A DNA stretch of 64,000 bases, taken from assembly GCF_045629565.1 (NCBI RefSeq), contig NZ_JAZQRL010000111.1, positions 1 to 64,000 of the forward strand, given 5' to 3'. This document shows positions 52,010-61,223 of the stretch, one piece after another; positions within the stretch are counted from its first letter, which is position 1, and every line of letters starts with the position of its first letter. The notes below the pieces were generated by a model that saw only the letters and a list, made by a program, of their open reading frames with translations, ran no database searches and had not been told where the DNA came from. Both the position numbers and the translations under genes were made by a program. The stretch comes from Arcticibacter sp045629565 (lineage in GTDB: Bacteria > Bacteroidota > Bacteroidia > Sphingobacteriales > Sphingobacteriaceae).

Positions 52010-53950
52010 TCACTTTTCAGCGTAGACAAGCGAAACGTCAAGAACAAGTTTACTCCATCCCTGTTCCCCGGCGTTCTGAATATCCTTCTTTCGCTCTTCC
52101 ATCAGCTTCTTCATCCTGCTGCTATAAGACCAGCAGGTGCTCTGACGAATCCCTAAGATTTCGGATAATCTATGCGATGAAATTTTTCCCTTCGTGCTAT
52201 ACACAAGAAACAGCATGTAGAAGGCCTTATTGATCGGAATGCGGCTGTTCTGGAAAATGGTATTTGCGATTACCGATTCTTCATACCTGCATTTAGTGCA
52301 CCGACGGCTGTAGGGAAGCTGCCCGTGGAGATAATTCGTATTGGAGCACTTCTTGCAACTGTAAGCCTCTGTCCATTTTAATTCTGACAGAAATCTAAAG
52401 CATGTTTCCCGATCCGGATAGATCTTACTAAACTCGCTGAAATCAACATCCTGAGACATTACACGTGCACGTGTAACCTTTTCTATGTTAACATGAAGAT
52501 CTTTGTTGTCCTTCTCCAATAAGCTGTTGATACGATTTATTTCCGCTGATTGCCTCTCAAGCAATGCATTTGCCTTCGAGAGTTCCACATTCTGCTGCTC
52601 AATAATAGAGGCCTTCTCCACAACCTGGCGGGTTCTCTTATCCACGAGGGTACTGAGCTCCCTATTAAGCGTGTCTTGCAGCTTTTCATTGACCTGGAGT
52701 TGCTGAATCATTCTTTTTTGGGCCTTTACTTTCTTTTTCTTCAAATGGGCAACATTATCTCCTATTGCGAATGACACTAACACCATTTCCATCACAAAGC
52801 AAAAACTTAGGCTATAATGTGTTATCGGCCCATATGGCAACCAACTTACATTAAGCAGGATCAGTACCTTGATAATTACTCCCAGTATCAGAAAAGAATA
52901 GCCTATCACAAAGAAACGTGCAGGACGATAACCACTCTTCCATACATATACACCTACGTACAGGGCGGCCAATGCAGGCACTACTTCCACTATTTTGTAA
53001 GTAAACAGATTCTTATCGATCAAGCAAGCTACCAGGAATGCCACCCTGAGAATAATTATACTGTTGATCAGTCGGTATAGCTTGGGAAACTTGGGTTTAA
53101 GATATAAGAAGCTCGATGCAAAAAGCAGGGCGAAGACGCTACTCGAAAACAACGCAATCCCGTAAGAATACTGATTCCAGTCGGGATAGTTGGGCCACAA
53201 ATATTGAAATGCAATCCCGTCTATGCACATCTCGTACAAGCCGATACTTAAATTGTACAGCACATAATACAGATATTGCCGCTGTCTGACTGCAAAGAAC
53301 ATGAGTATATTGTACAGGCTGAATACAATGATCATCCCATAGAACACACCGAAGATCATATACTCCTCGATCGCATACTGAACAAACCATTCTACATTTC
53401 TCAATACGATGATAACACTTACCGATTGAGACGACTTCAATCTCACGTAGTAAACATTCTCCCCCGTTAGGGAATGGTCGAGATTAAACGTAAAGTTTTT
53501 ATGCTGAAAGGTCCGATGATGAAAGGGGTATTGGTCGCCAAAGTGATGAGCGGTATACCTTTTATACTGATCCGGAGAGTATAACGTAACCTCATCTATC
53601 GTCTGGTCAAAAAACTCCAGGATCCAGTTTTCTTTTGACGAAGGAAGAGAGCGTATTTTTATCTTGAACCAATAGTACGACTTGAAATTAAAGATCTTCG
53701 GTGTATAATATCGGTTCTTCTTAAATAGGGTGTCTATCCCCGGCTTTAAAACATCAGACAGCTGTAAGGTGCCTCCTGGATCCTCGTACATCTCAATTTC
53801 ACCGTAAGAAAAAATGTGCTGAGGTACATGGTCCCGGATGGAAACGACTTCCTGGGAGAATAAACCATTCTTCGAAGCAGAAAGCAGAATAAGTAAAGCA
53901 AGAAAAATAAGTCTCTTATAAGCGAAATTGCTGCTTTTTGCGCATCTCAT
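52010..53950 (-). CDS. 7TM-DISM membrane receptor fused to an IS1595-type transposase zinc ribbon/HTH
   Basis: 646 residues. A signal-like helix (~13-30) precedes an extracellular 7TMR-DISMED2-like beta domain (~35-185; SYYWFKIKIR, ENWILEFFDQTIDEVTLYSPD, NVYYVRLKSSQ). Seven membrane helices span ~197-398 (7TMR-DISM). A long coiled coil covers ~402-495. The cytoplasmic end (~505-620) has no kinase or cyclase. It is a zinc ribbon (C532, C535, C551, C554) in the context FSKIYPDRETCFRFLSELKW, then IANTIFQNSRIPINKAFYML and an HTH-like SSHRLSEILGIRQSTCWSY: the N-terminal DNA-binding part of IS1595/ISXO2 transposases. The DDE nuclease is absent. It is probably a one-component membrane regulator of the adjacent susC operon. 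Confidence 0.85.
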   Translation of the reverse strand: MRCAKSSNFAYKRLIFLALLILLSASKNGLFSQEVVSIRDHVPQHIFSYGEIEMYEDPGGTLQLSDVLKPGIDTLFKKNRYYTPKIFNFKSYYWFKIKIRSLPSSKENWILEFFDQTIDEVTLYSPDQYKRYTAHHFGDQYPFHHRTFQHKNFTFNLDHSLTGENVYYVRLKSSQSVSVIIVLRNVEWFVQYAIEEYMIFGVFYGMIIVFSLYNILMFFAVRQRQYLYYVLYNLSIGLYEMCIDGIAFQYLWPNYPDWNQYSYGIALFSSSVFALLFASSFLYLKPKFPKLYRLINSIIILRVAFLVACLIDKNLFTYKIVEVVPALAALYVGVYVWKSGYRPARFFVIGYSFLILGVIIKVLILLNVSWLPYGPITHYSLSFCFVMEMVLVSFAIGDNVAHLKKKKVKAQKRMIQQLQVNEKLQDTLNRELSTLVDKRTRQVVEKASIIEQQNVELSKANALLERQSAEINRINSLLEKDNKDLHVNIEKVTRARVMSQDVDFSEFSKIYPDRETCFRFLSELKWTEAYSCKKCSNTNYLHGQLPYSRRCTKCRYEESVIANTIFQNSRIPINKAFYMLFLVYSTKGKISSHRLSEILGIRQSTCWSYSSRMKKLMEERKKDIQNAGEQGWSKLVLDVSLVYAEK

Positions 53951-54200
53951 CGGACAGTTCTAATTATCGCAAACACTTCACCGCAATACACCGCCAATAT
54001 ATTGCCGGCCTCATTCGTTGATCTGCTGTTAAGTAAAGTGCTTCGTGGTGTTTATAAATGGTACTGACAAAAATATGAGAATATGTCGTCTGCACAAGCT
54101 TTATTCAAACATCTTATGTCATTTAAACGAGCAGGCCGGTCGGACAGAATACGGACTTTTTGATTTTTACAAAAATCTAAAAATACTAAGTCTAGATTGC

Positions 54201-54208
54201 TATATTTG
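54201..54208 (+). promoter_or_regulatory. -7 element of the tRNA-Arg promoter
   Basis: TATATTTG, an exact TAnnTTTG box, ends 8 bases before the tRNA 5' end. A TTTTTG at 54157-54162 is too far upstream for a normal -33 element. Confidence 0.55.
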
Positions 54209-54216
54209 CCCACTCT

Positions 54217-54291
54217 GTTCCCGTAGTTCAATGGATAGAATTTTAGATTCCGGTTCTAAAGATATGAGTTCGAATCTCGTCGGGAACACCA
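54217..54291 (+). tRNA. tRNA-Arg (anticodon CCG)
   Basis: Complete cloverleaf by hand folding: acceptor GTTCCCG/CGGGAAC, D arm GTTC/GAAT with loop AATGGATA, anticodon stem TTAGA/TCTAA with loop TTCCGGT giving anticodon CCG (reads CGG, Arg), T arm ATGAG/CTCGT with loop TTCGAAT. The 3' CCA (54289-54291) is encoded. It is flanked by accessory glycan genes, and a terminator follows at once. Confidence 0.93.
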
Positions 54292-54305
54292 AATTGAAAG
54301 GGCTT

Positions 54306-54338
54306 GGCTGATAGTTGTATTTCTGTCAGCCTTTTTTT
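54306..54338 (+). terminator. Terminator after the tRNA
   Basis: GGCTGA at 54306-54311 pairs with TCAGCC at 54326-54331 around a 14-base loop, followed by seven T. Confidence 0.78.
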
Positions 54339-54548
54339 ATGTTGTTTATTGCTGATATCTCTCAGAGACTTCCTGAGCCCGTCCGGCCTTAATTGACACT
54401 CTTTGACACAGTTCGTCTATAGGGCTGGCCCCTGTTACTTCACAGGATCCCCCTGTAATAAGCGTACTTCAGTCTTATGAGAAAAAAAATCAATCCAAGC
54501 ACGACGACATTTTATGTCCCTTTAGGAGAGATAACTAAAAATTAAAAA

Positions 54549-54601
54549 GGATAATTTACAGATCGTCATCTATATCCTAGGGACGATCTGTAAAATTATC
54601 C
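54549..54601 (-). terminator. Terminator of the GH28/esterase operon
   Basis: A long stem: 54549-54567 (GGATAATTTACAGATCGTC) pairs with 54582-54601 with one extra A bulged. Read on the reverse strand it is followed by TTTTTAAT. It starts 7 bases after the GH28 stop. Confidence 0.85.
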
Positions 54602-54607
54602 CGGTTC

Positions 54608-56254
54608 TTACCTGAACGCTACCTGCCCCTTAACCGCTCCACCAGTCAACTCAAGCATTTGTTTTGCCAATTTCGTGTCCGTGTTTCTGATACTTATCTT
54701 CTGGTTGTCCTTACCATCTGCCTTCACCAGTACACCCAAATCAGAGCCATATTTCAAACCATCAATTGTTATGTTCCTGGCTGTGTTGACAGATACCAGA
54801 GGTTTTGACGGATTTGTCTGCAACTGTACATTCTCGATATTGATGTTACTCGCTTCAATCAGCTCGATTCCTGTATTGGCTTTGAAAACCGAGTTCTTAA
54901 GCGTAATATTCTGAATGGGCATTTCAGAAAGACCTCTGATGAACAAAGCTGTACTCGCCCCGCTGCAGGCGATATTCTCAAAAACCATATTTCTGAAAAC
55001 CGGAGTACCTTCGTTTACAACTGGTCGGGTATCACGCTCACTGTCGGTAATGAACTTCACGAAGTAATGCATATCAAAGAATACTGCTTCCTGAATGATA
55101 TCTTTCATGTAAAGGTTCCGGGCGTAGATATTTTCAACTACTCCTCCTCTGCCTCTCGTTGATTTAAATCTTAAACCTTTATCAGTCCCAAGAAAACTGC
55201 AGTTTTCTATAAACAAGTTGCGCGCGCCACCACTCATCTCACTTCCTACAACAACTCCACCATGACCTTTGTACACGGTGTTGCCACGAATAATTCCATT
55301 TTCAGACGGTCTGCCCCTTTTTCTACCTTCCTCGTCTTTACCCGACTTGATACAAATAGCATCATCTCCAACGTCCAGAATACTATTTTCGATGAGAAAA
55401 TTCCTGCATGATTCAATATCCATCCCGTCACCATTATGTGCATAGTCAGGATTTTTTACCATCACATCACTAATCGTGAGGTCTTCGCAAAGGATCGGAT
55501 GCAAGCACCAGGCAGCAGAGTTCTGTAGAATAACACCTTCAATAAGTACTTTTTTGCAATTGTTCAACACCAGAAGATTCGGTCTTAGCACATCCTTCAT
55601 ATCTTCAAAAGCAGAAAGCGGTTTTCCGGGTACCAACAGCATGCTTTTTTTCTGCACGTTGGCGTCTTTAAACTGCTGACTAGGATACCAGGTTTTACCA
55701 TCATCACTCACCACTCCTCCCGAAGCCACTTTCTTTTTCCAATCCGGCGGTGGTAGCTGGCTTTGGTGCACGGCTCTCCACGCATCGCCATTTCCGTCGA
55801 TTATTCCCTTTCCGGTAATAGCGATATTCTCCAGGTCTTTTCCAAATATGGGAGATTCATTTCTGGCGACCTTTCGACCTTCATATTCTCCCTCCACGAT
55901 CTTATACTGCGACTTGTCGTCAGTGAAAAACAATGTCGCACTTTTTGCAACATGGAGGTTTACGTTACTCTTCAGATAAATCGGTCCACTCACCCACAAA
56001 CCTGCCGGAATCAGGACTACCCCTCCTCCCTTTTTGTTGCAATCTTCTATTGCCTGGTTGATAAACCGGGTGTTCAGCGTCCTGCCATCGGGCACGGCGC
56101 CATACTTGACAATATTGATAGTGTCGTTTTTAAATACTGGTCTGGTTACTTTCGGGAGATTGTCCCACGAATAATTTTGAGATGCCGTGGAGGTCTGAGC
56201 CTGGGCTCCGAGACCCAGGGCCACAGAAAGAAGGATAAATAATTGGGTTTTCAT
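54608..56254 (-). CDS. GH28-family polygalacturonase-like glycosidase
   Basis: 548 residues from ATG 56254 (MKTQLFILLSVALGLGAQAQ, a signal peptide); an earlier in-frame ATG at 56287 lacks a signal. GH28 right-handed beta-helix landmarks are present: NGDGMDIESC (the NTDG site), VGDDAICIKSG (catalytic Asp pair), GHGGVVVGSE (GHG) and RFKSTRGRGG (RIK site, as RFK). It should cut alpha-galacturonosyl or related linkages in pectic or rhamnogalacturonan chains. It follows the acetylesterase gene by 86 bases and ends at a strong terminator. It is in a separate unit from the second susC operon. Confidence 0.9.
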   Translation of the reverse strand: MKTQLFILLSVALGLGAQAQTSTASQNYSWDNLPKVTRPVFKNDTINIVKYGAVPDGRTLNTRFINQAIEDCNKKGGGVVLIPAGLWVSGPIYLKSNVNLHVAKSATLFFTDDKSQYKIVEGEYEGRKVARNESPIFGKDLENIAITGKGIIDGNGDAWRAVHQSQLPPPDWKKKVASGGVVSDDGKTWYPSQQFKDANVQKKSMLLVPGKPLSAFEDMKDVLRPNLLVLNNCKKVLIEGVILQNSAAWCLHPILCEDLTISDVMVKNPDYAHNGDGMDIESCRNFLIENSILDVGDDAICIKSGKDEEGRKRGRPSENGIIRGNTVYKGHGGVVVGSEMSGGARNLFIENCSFLGTDKGLRFKSTRGRGGVVENIYARNLYMKDIIQEAVFFDMHYFVKFITDSERDTRPVVNEGTPVFRNMVFENIACSGASTALFIRGLSEMPIQNITLKNSVFKANTGIELIEASNINIENVQLQTNPSKPLVSVNTARNITIDGLKYGSDLGVLVKADGKDNQKISIRNTDTKLAKQMLELTGGAVKGQVAFR

Positions 56255-56340
56255 GTATATCAAATATGTAAACAAAATGGCCCCCATAACAGGAATTTAG
56301 GTAAATAAGCTGTTACGGAGGCTCCTGTGCGAATGGCTAG

Positions 56341-58338
56341 CTATCGCTGTCCATATGCCGGGTCAAACCAGCTGTCTGTGCGAAAAGGCGAGGCTGGCAG
56401 CCCGGCCCCATTAACCAGATTGCAAACCGGATTATTCGCCCAGGCGTACCGTACCGCCACAGGTTTCGCTACCTGCGGACTGCTCACTACAATCTGGTTG
56501 CCCCGTATCTGCGCATCTGCCCAATAGAATTTCTGATCTTCGCCGGCCACAGCAAAACCAGCTAACGGCTTACCATCGCGGGTACGAAGTCCTCCCTCAG
56601 CATGTGTAAAGCGCAGAACCATCTCCTTACCTTTCGCCTCACTCGACTTCAATAAAGGTCCCGAATACGCCGTCTTCTCACCATACGTATTAGCCAGCGC
56701 GATCAAAGCAAGCCTACCGCCTACATCCTGCTTATTTTTGGGATGGATGTCTTCTCCATCACCAATGTCGATGCTGACTGCCATGCCCGTATTTGGTAAT
56801 GACAACGTTTGGAGCTGAGCTTCCCGTAAAGCTGCCCATCCTGTCGCTTCAGGCTGATCATTTACTTTCATAAAATTCGCCAGCTGCACGAAGTAGAAAG
56901 GAAAGTCTCCCCTGCCCCACTTATCCCGCCAGTCGCTGATCATAAGCGGAAACAATTCCCGATATTGATAAGCCCTTCCGGCATTGCTTTCGCCCTGGTA
57001 CCAGATAGCTCCCCGGATGGCAAACTGAATGAAGGGATGGATCATGGCATTATAAAGAACCGTCGGTCTGTTGGGGCCTTCATTGGAAACCGGCATAGCA
57101 GGTACGTCTTTCAGGTTAAATCCCTCCTTAAATTGCCAGTCGCCGTCTAATGATATGCGCTGGCCATTGTCACCGATCAACGCTACGGTGTTCTTGTCGC
57201 TTGAAAAACCACCTTCACCTGCAAAGTCAAATACCCTTACGGTAATCACCGCTTCGCCCCCCTTAACCGCGGCTGCCGGCACCGTGTAAACGCGGGGCTT
57301 ATTATAGCCTTGTGTCGCGCCGATCTCCTTTCCATTGAAATACGTGATATCATCATCATCGATTACACCAAGATTAATCTTCAGCTCCTTCCCGGCCCAT
57401 GATGCAGGTATACTGATCTTCTTCCTGAACCATACCACCCCGTCGAAATTGGGCAGGGCCGACCGTTCCCAAAAACCCGGTATAGTCATCTTCTTCCATG
57501 CTGCGGCGTCAAACACGGAAGCCGCCCAGATCGCCGAGCCACCTTCAAAGCCCGCATCACGCGTCTTTACCGAAGATTCCCATTCCTCCATCTGCTGCTT
57601 AAAAGGCTTGTCATTTGGATTTTGTGGTGCGTTCTCCATCTGCACAACCATATCTCTGAAGTCGGCCATCTTTTTCAACGCGCCACCGCTCGTCCACGCT
57701 TCAGCGATGGTACCACCCCATGAAGTATGGATCAAACCAATAGGGACACCCTTCTTCTTATAGATATCCCGGGCAAAGAAGTACGCCACAGAAGAAAAGT
57801 TGGCGATACTGGCCGGACTGCATGCCTGCCAGCCGCCCTCCCATACCTGAGCATCCTCCTGGGGAGTCATGCTGGTTTGATGCTCCACCTGCAACAGGCG
57901 TATATGGGGATAAGAGGCCGCATCGATTTCCTGCTGATAGTTGTTAATCCTACCCCAACCGGCAAGCGGCATTTCCATATTGGACTGGCCTGAGCAAACC
58001 CATACCTCTCCCACCAATACATTGTTCAACGTTAGCGGCTCGCCATCTGAGATCTGTAGCGTATAGGGTCCCCCGTGAGAGGGAGTAGGCATGGTGATCT
58101 TCCAGTTACCCTTTTCATCGGCTTTGCCCGTATAGGTTTTCTTGTTCCAACCCGGCACCAGCTCCACCGTCTTGCCGGGGTCTGTTTTTCCCCAGACTGC
58201 AGCCTCTGTCTTCTGCTGGAAAACCATATTGTCCCCAAATACGGAAGGTAATTTAACTTTAGCCTGAAGATTAGCGCTTAACAGCAATGGCAGCATGATA
58301 AAAGCGTGCCTCAGGGAAAGTTGACTTCTTTCGTTCAT
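56341..58338 (-). CDS. Sialate O-acetylesterase-like SGNH carbohydrate esterase
   Basis: 665 residues with a signal peptide (LLSANLQA). The SGNH motifs are VWVCSGQSNMEMPLAGW (nucleophile Ser), IWYQGESNAG and DIHPKNKQDVGGRLALIAL (catalytic Asp/His). A beta-galactosidase-like jelly-roll domain is inserted in the middle (residues ~270-385; WAGKELKINLGVIDDDDITYFNG). This is the layout of SIAE/CE20-like acetylesterases, which deacetylate plant or host glycans. Paired with GH28, deacetylation of acetylated pectin is the natural guess; deacetylation of sialic acid is less likely, as no sialidase is nearby. Confidence 0.87.
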   Translation of the reverse strand: MNERSQLSLRHAFIMLPLLLSANLQAKVKLPSVFGDNMVFQQKTEAAVWGKTDPGKTVELVPGWNKKTYTGKADEKGNWKITMPTPSHGGPYTLQISDGEPLTLNNVLVGEVWVCSGQSNMEMPLAGWGRINNYQQEIDAASYPHIRLLQVEHQTSMTPQEDAQVWEGGWQACSPASIANFSSVAYFFARDIYKKKGVPIGLIHTSWGGTIAEAWTSGGALKKMADFRDMVVQMENAPQNPNDKPFKQQMEEWESSVKTRDAGFEGGSAIWAASVFDAAAWKKMTIPGFWERSALPNFDGVVWFRKKISIPASWAGKELKINLGVIDDDDITYFNGKEIGATQGYNKPRVYTVPAAAVKGGEAVITVRVFDFAGEGGFSSDKNTVALIGDNGQRISLDGDWQFKEGFNLKDVPAMPVSNEGPNRPTVLYNAMIHPFIQFAIRGAIWYQGESNAGRAYQYRELFPLMISDWRDKWGRGDFPFYFVQLANFMKVNDQPEATGWAALREAQLQTLSLPNTGMAVSIDIGDGEDIHPKNKQDVGGRLALIALANTYGEKTAYSGPLLKSSEAKGKEMVLRFTHAEGGLRTRDGKPLAGFAVAGEDQKFYWADAQIRGNQIVVSSPQVAKPVAVRYAWANNPVCNLVNGAGLPASPFRTDSWFDPAYGQR

Positions 58339-58375
58339 ATAAATTTTAGGTTTATTTAGGAAAATTAAACATACT

Positions 58376-58415
58376 AAAAAGCCCTTTCAATCTGCAGACT
58401 GAAAGGGCTTTTTTA
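58376..58415 (-). terminator. Terminator of the ribonucleotide reductase gene
   Basis: AGCCCTTTCA at 58380-58389 pairs with TGAAAGGGCT at 58400-58409. A runs of five and T runs of six border it, so it can act on both strands; on the reverse strand it follows the reductase stop at 58438. Confidence 0.85.
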
Positions 58416-58437
58416 TATTTACGATATTCGTTTAATG

Positions 58438-60996
58438 CTATCCGCATTTAGACGAACCGCAGTCTTTACAAGTTAAACAACCTTCCTGATAAAGCAGGTT
58501 AGTTGAATTACAGTTCTGGCACTTTTGTTTCTTAGCTTCCGTTCCATCAGGGATATAACGCTTCAGAGCGCGCGCAACACCATTTTTCCAGGTATTGATG
58601 GATTCGTCCAGCTGAAGGCTGTTGATCAGGTCAACTACTTTTTCGATGGCCATTCCGTGTCTCAGCGTACTGGAAATTAACTTCGCATAGTTCCAGTATT
58701 CCGGGTTAAACTTATAAGATAAACCTTCGATGGTGGTCTTATGTCCGCGTTTGTTCTGGTACTGAAAATCATACCTGGAACTTCCGTCAGTCTCCCTGTT
58801 CTTGATGATCAGGCCCTCGTTCACCCATCTTGGGATCAGGATACCATCCTCATCATCCAGGAAACCGGTAAAGATTTCATAAGGCCTTCCGTCAATCAGA
58901 CCGATGAACGCGATCCATTTGTCGCGGTTATTCTGGAACCGTACCACATCCGCTTCAAGCACAACAGGACGGATTACCGGGAAGCTTGCGTGATTTTTCT
59001 CGTCTTCCTCCGACTTGGCTTCTTTCTCTGAATTTGAGATCAGTACTCCCGAACGTGATCCGTCTCTATAAACCGTCACACCTTTACATCCAGCCTTCCA
59101 GGCCTCCATGTACAACTGGCCAACCAGTTCTTCGGTAACATCTTCCGGCATATTGATGGTTACACTGATGGAATGGTCAACCCATTTCTGGATTTCCCCC
59201 TGCATCTGGACCTTCTTATGGTAATCCACATCATTGGAAGTGGCTTTGTAATAAGGCGATTGCTTCACCAGGTCATCAAGCTCCTTCTGTCCGTAGTTCT
59301 TGGTCAGATCATGACCGTTCACTTCCATCCACTGTTTGAAACGGTGGTGGAAAACCACATATTCTTCCCATGAATCGCCTACCTCATCAACAAAGTCAAC
59401 GCGTACTTCCTTATCATTCGGATTAACTTTTCTTCTTCTTTTATACACAGGCATGAACACCGGCTCAATACCTGAGCTCGTCTGCGACATCAGACTTGTT
59501 GTTCCTGTAGGTGCGATGGTCAATAACGCAATATTACGACGACCATACTCCAGCATCTGGAAATAAAGCTCCGGATCGGCTTCCTTCAAACGCAGGATGA
59601 AAGGATTGTTCTTCTCTCTTTCCGCATCGAAAATAGCAAACGGACCTCTTTCTTTTGCTGTCATCACCGAAGCACGGTAAGCTTCAATAGCGATGTTCTT
59701 GTGTATTTCTACCGCGAACTTAGTACCCTCATCGCTTCCGTAACGCAGGCCTAAAGCCGCCAGCATATCGCCTTCTGCTGTAATACCAATACCAGTTCTG
59801 CGTCCTTCGTTTGCCTTGGTTTGAATATTCAGCCAGAGGTTTCTCTCCGTACGTTTCACTTCAGCCTCTTCCGGATCGTCGTCAATCTTCTTCAGAATTG
59901 CGTCGATCTTTTCCAGCTCCAGGTCAATGATATCGTCCATCATGCGCTGAGCGGCATGAATATGTTTCTTAAACAGCTCCCAGTTGAAATACGCATCCTT
60001 CGTAAACGGTTTCTCCACATAGGAGAACAGGTTAATGGCCAACAGCCGGCATGAATCATATGGGCACAATGGAATTTCACCGCAAGGATTGGTCGAAACG
60101 GTACGGTAACCCAGGTCTGCATAGCAGTCGGGCACCGACTCGCGGATAATAGTGTCCCAAAATAAGATTCCGGGTTCAGCCGAGCGCCATGCGTTGTGAA
60201 CGATTTTCTTCCACAACAGCGTCGGATCGATTTCCTTTTGATATAACGGAGAGTCTCCGTGGATAGGATATTGTTGAACGTAACTGCGTTTTTCCTCGAC
60301 AGCACGCATAAATTCATCATCAATACGTACAGAAACGTTCGCTCCTGTAACCTTGCCCTGCTCCATTTTAGCGTCAATAAAGCCTTCAGAATCGGGGTGT
60401 TTGATCGCAACGGATAGCATTAGCGCTCCCCTTCTTCCATCCTGAGCTACCTCGCGTGTTGAATTGGAGAAACGCTCCATAAAAGGAACAATGCCGGTAG
60501 AGGTCAGAGCTGAGTTCTTAACAGGAGAACCTTTAGGACGAATATGCGAGAGGTCATGACCTACGCCTCCGCGTCGTTTCATCAGCTGAACCTGCTCCTG
60601 GTCAATCTTCATGATTCCGCCGTAAGAGTCGGATTCGCCGTTGTTACCGATAACGAAACAGTTCGATAAAGAGGCAATCTGATACGGATTACCGATGCCG
60701 GTCATGGGGCTTCCCTGGGGAATAATATACTTGAAATCCCGTATCAATTCGAAGATTTCATCCTCAGTCATCGCGTTTGGATATCGTTGGTCTATGCGTG
60801 CGATTTCAGAAGCAATACGGCGATGCATATCATCAGGCGTAGCTTCGTAAATGGCTCCGTACGAATCTTTCAACGCGTATTTATTCACCCAAACCCGGGC
60901 TGCCAAATCATCGCCCTTGAAATAAATCAAAGACTTTTGATAGGCTTCGTCCGCAGAATAAGTGGTCTTGATTTCAGATAGATTCTCAATTTCCAT
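58438..60996 (-). CDS. nrdJ: Class II (adenosylcobalamin-dependent) ribonucleoside-diphosphate reductase
   Basis: 852 residues, a class II NrdJ. The active-site features are SNCFVIG (first redox Cys region), STNPCGEIPLCPYDSCRLLAIN (NPCGE with the radical Cys), and LTIAPTGTTSLMSQTSSGIEPVF (PTGTTS). The TSCPD-like region and a C-terminal zinc-ribbon CQNCNSTNLLYQEGCLTCKDCGSSKCG follow. It makes deoxyribonucleotides from ribonucleoside diphosphates without oxygen, using vitamin B12. No second subunit is needed. It is a single-gene unit with its own terminator. Whether an oxygen-dependent NrdAB also exists cannot be seen here. Confidence 0.93.
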   Translation of the reverse strand: MEIENLSEIKTTYSADEAYQKSLIYFKGDDLAARVWVNKYALKDSYGAIYEATPDDMHRRIASEIARIDQRYPNAMTEDEIFELIRDFKYIIPQGSPMTGIGNPYQIASLSNCFVIGNNGESDSYGGIMKIDQEQVQLMKRRGGVGHDLSHIRPKGSPVKNSALTSTGIVPFMERFSNSTREVAQDGRRGALMLSVAIKHPDSEGFIDAKMEQGKVTGANVSVRIDDEFMRAVEEKRSYVQQYPIHGDSPLYQKEIDPTLLWKKIVHNAWRSAEPGILFWDTIIRESVPDCYADLGYRTVSTNPCGEIPLCPYDSCRLLAINLFSYVEKPFTKDAYFNWELFKKHIHAAQRMMDDIIDLELEKIDAILKKIDDDPEEAEVKRTERNLWLNIQTKANEGRRTGIGITAEGDMLAALGLRYGSDEGTKFAVEIHKNIAIEAYRASVMTAKERGPFAIFDAEREKNNPFILRLKEADPELYFQMLEYGRRNIALLTIAPTGTTSLMSQTSSGIEPVFMPVYKRRRKVNPNDKEVRVDFVDEVGDSWEEYVVFHHRFKQWMEVNGHDLTKNYGQKELDDLVKQSPYYKATSNDVDYHKKVQMQGEIQKWVDHSISVTINMPEDVTEELVGQLYMEAWKAGCKGVTVYRDGSRSGVLISNSEKEAKSEEDEKNHASFPVIRPVVLEADVVRFQNNRDKWIAFIGLIDGRPYEIFTGFLDDEDGILIPRWVNEGLIIKNRETDGSSRYDFQYQNKRGHKTTIEGLSYKFNPEYWNYAKLISSTLRHGMAIEKVVDLINSLQLDESINTWKNGVARALKRYIPDGTEAKKQKCQNCNSTNLLYQEGCLTCKDCGSSKCG

Positions 60997-61015
60997 GATC
61001 AGATTTTTGAAGTGG

Positions 61016-61023
61016 CAAAGTTA
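61016..61023 (-). promoter_or_regulatory. -7 element of the nrdJ promoter
   Basis: The reverse strand reads TAACTTTG, matching TAnnTTTG, 19 bases upstream of the start at 60996. The -33 element is not clear. Confidence 0.45.
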
Positions 61024-61072
61024 ATATTTGTATCCTAGTTAACGCTAAAAGGTTTAGATGTTTACAGAAAAA

Positions 61073-61174
61073 ATTTATAAACATTTATAAATGAGAGCGA
61101 TAATAATCTTACGACAGTCAAAAGTTAGCAAATTTTCACAACGAGTATACACAGTTTTTATTAACACATGTTAA
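61073..61174. promoter_or_regulatory. AT-rich upstream repeats of nrdJ
   Basis: ATTTATAAA occurs at 61073-61081 and again at 61083-61091 (10-bp period, one helical turn), and TTAACA/TGTTAA form an inverted repeat at 61161-61174. These may be regulator sites for nrdJ. They do not match a NrdR box that I can recognise, and I see no B12 riboswitch core. Confidence 0.4.
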
Positions 61175-61223
61175 CATCTTTCTTAACCAATTCATACACT
61201 GTCATTTAAACAATCCGGCATCC

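Noticed and set aside
52010..52450. A remnant IS1595 element inserted next to the 7TM gene
   Set aside because: The zinc ribbon/HTH is in frame with the coiled coil, keeps all four Cys, and no terminal inverted repeats or target duplication flank it, so a functional fusion is more likely than an insertion scar.
54277..54288. Match between the tRNA-Arg 3' end (GTCGGGAAC) and the LacI operator region at 32873-32881 as a possible att duplication
   Set aside because: The shared stretch is nine bases, and in the operator it is explained by the palindrome; no integrase is present.
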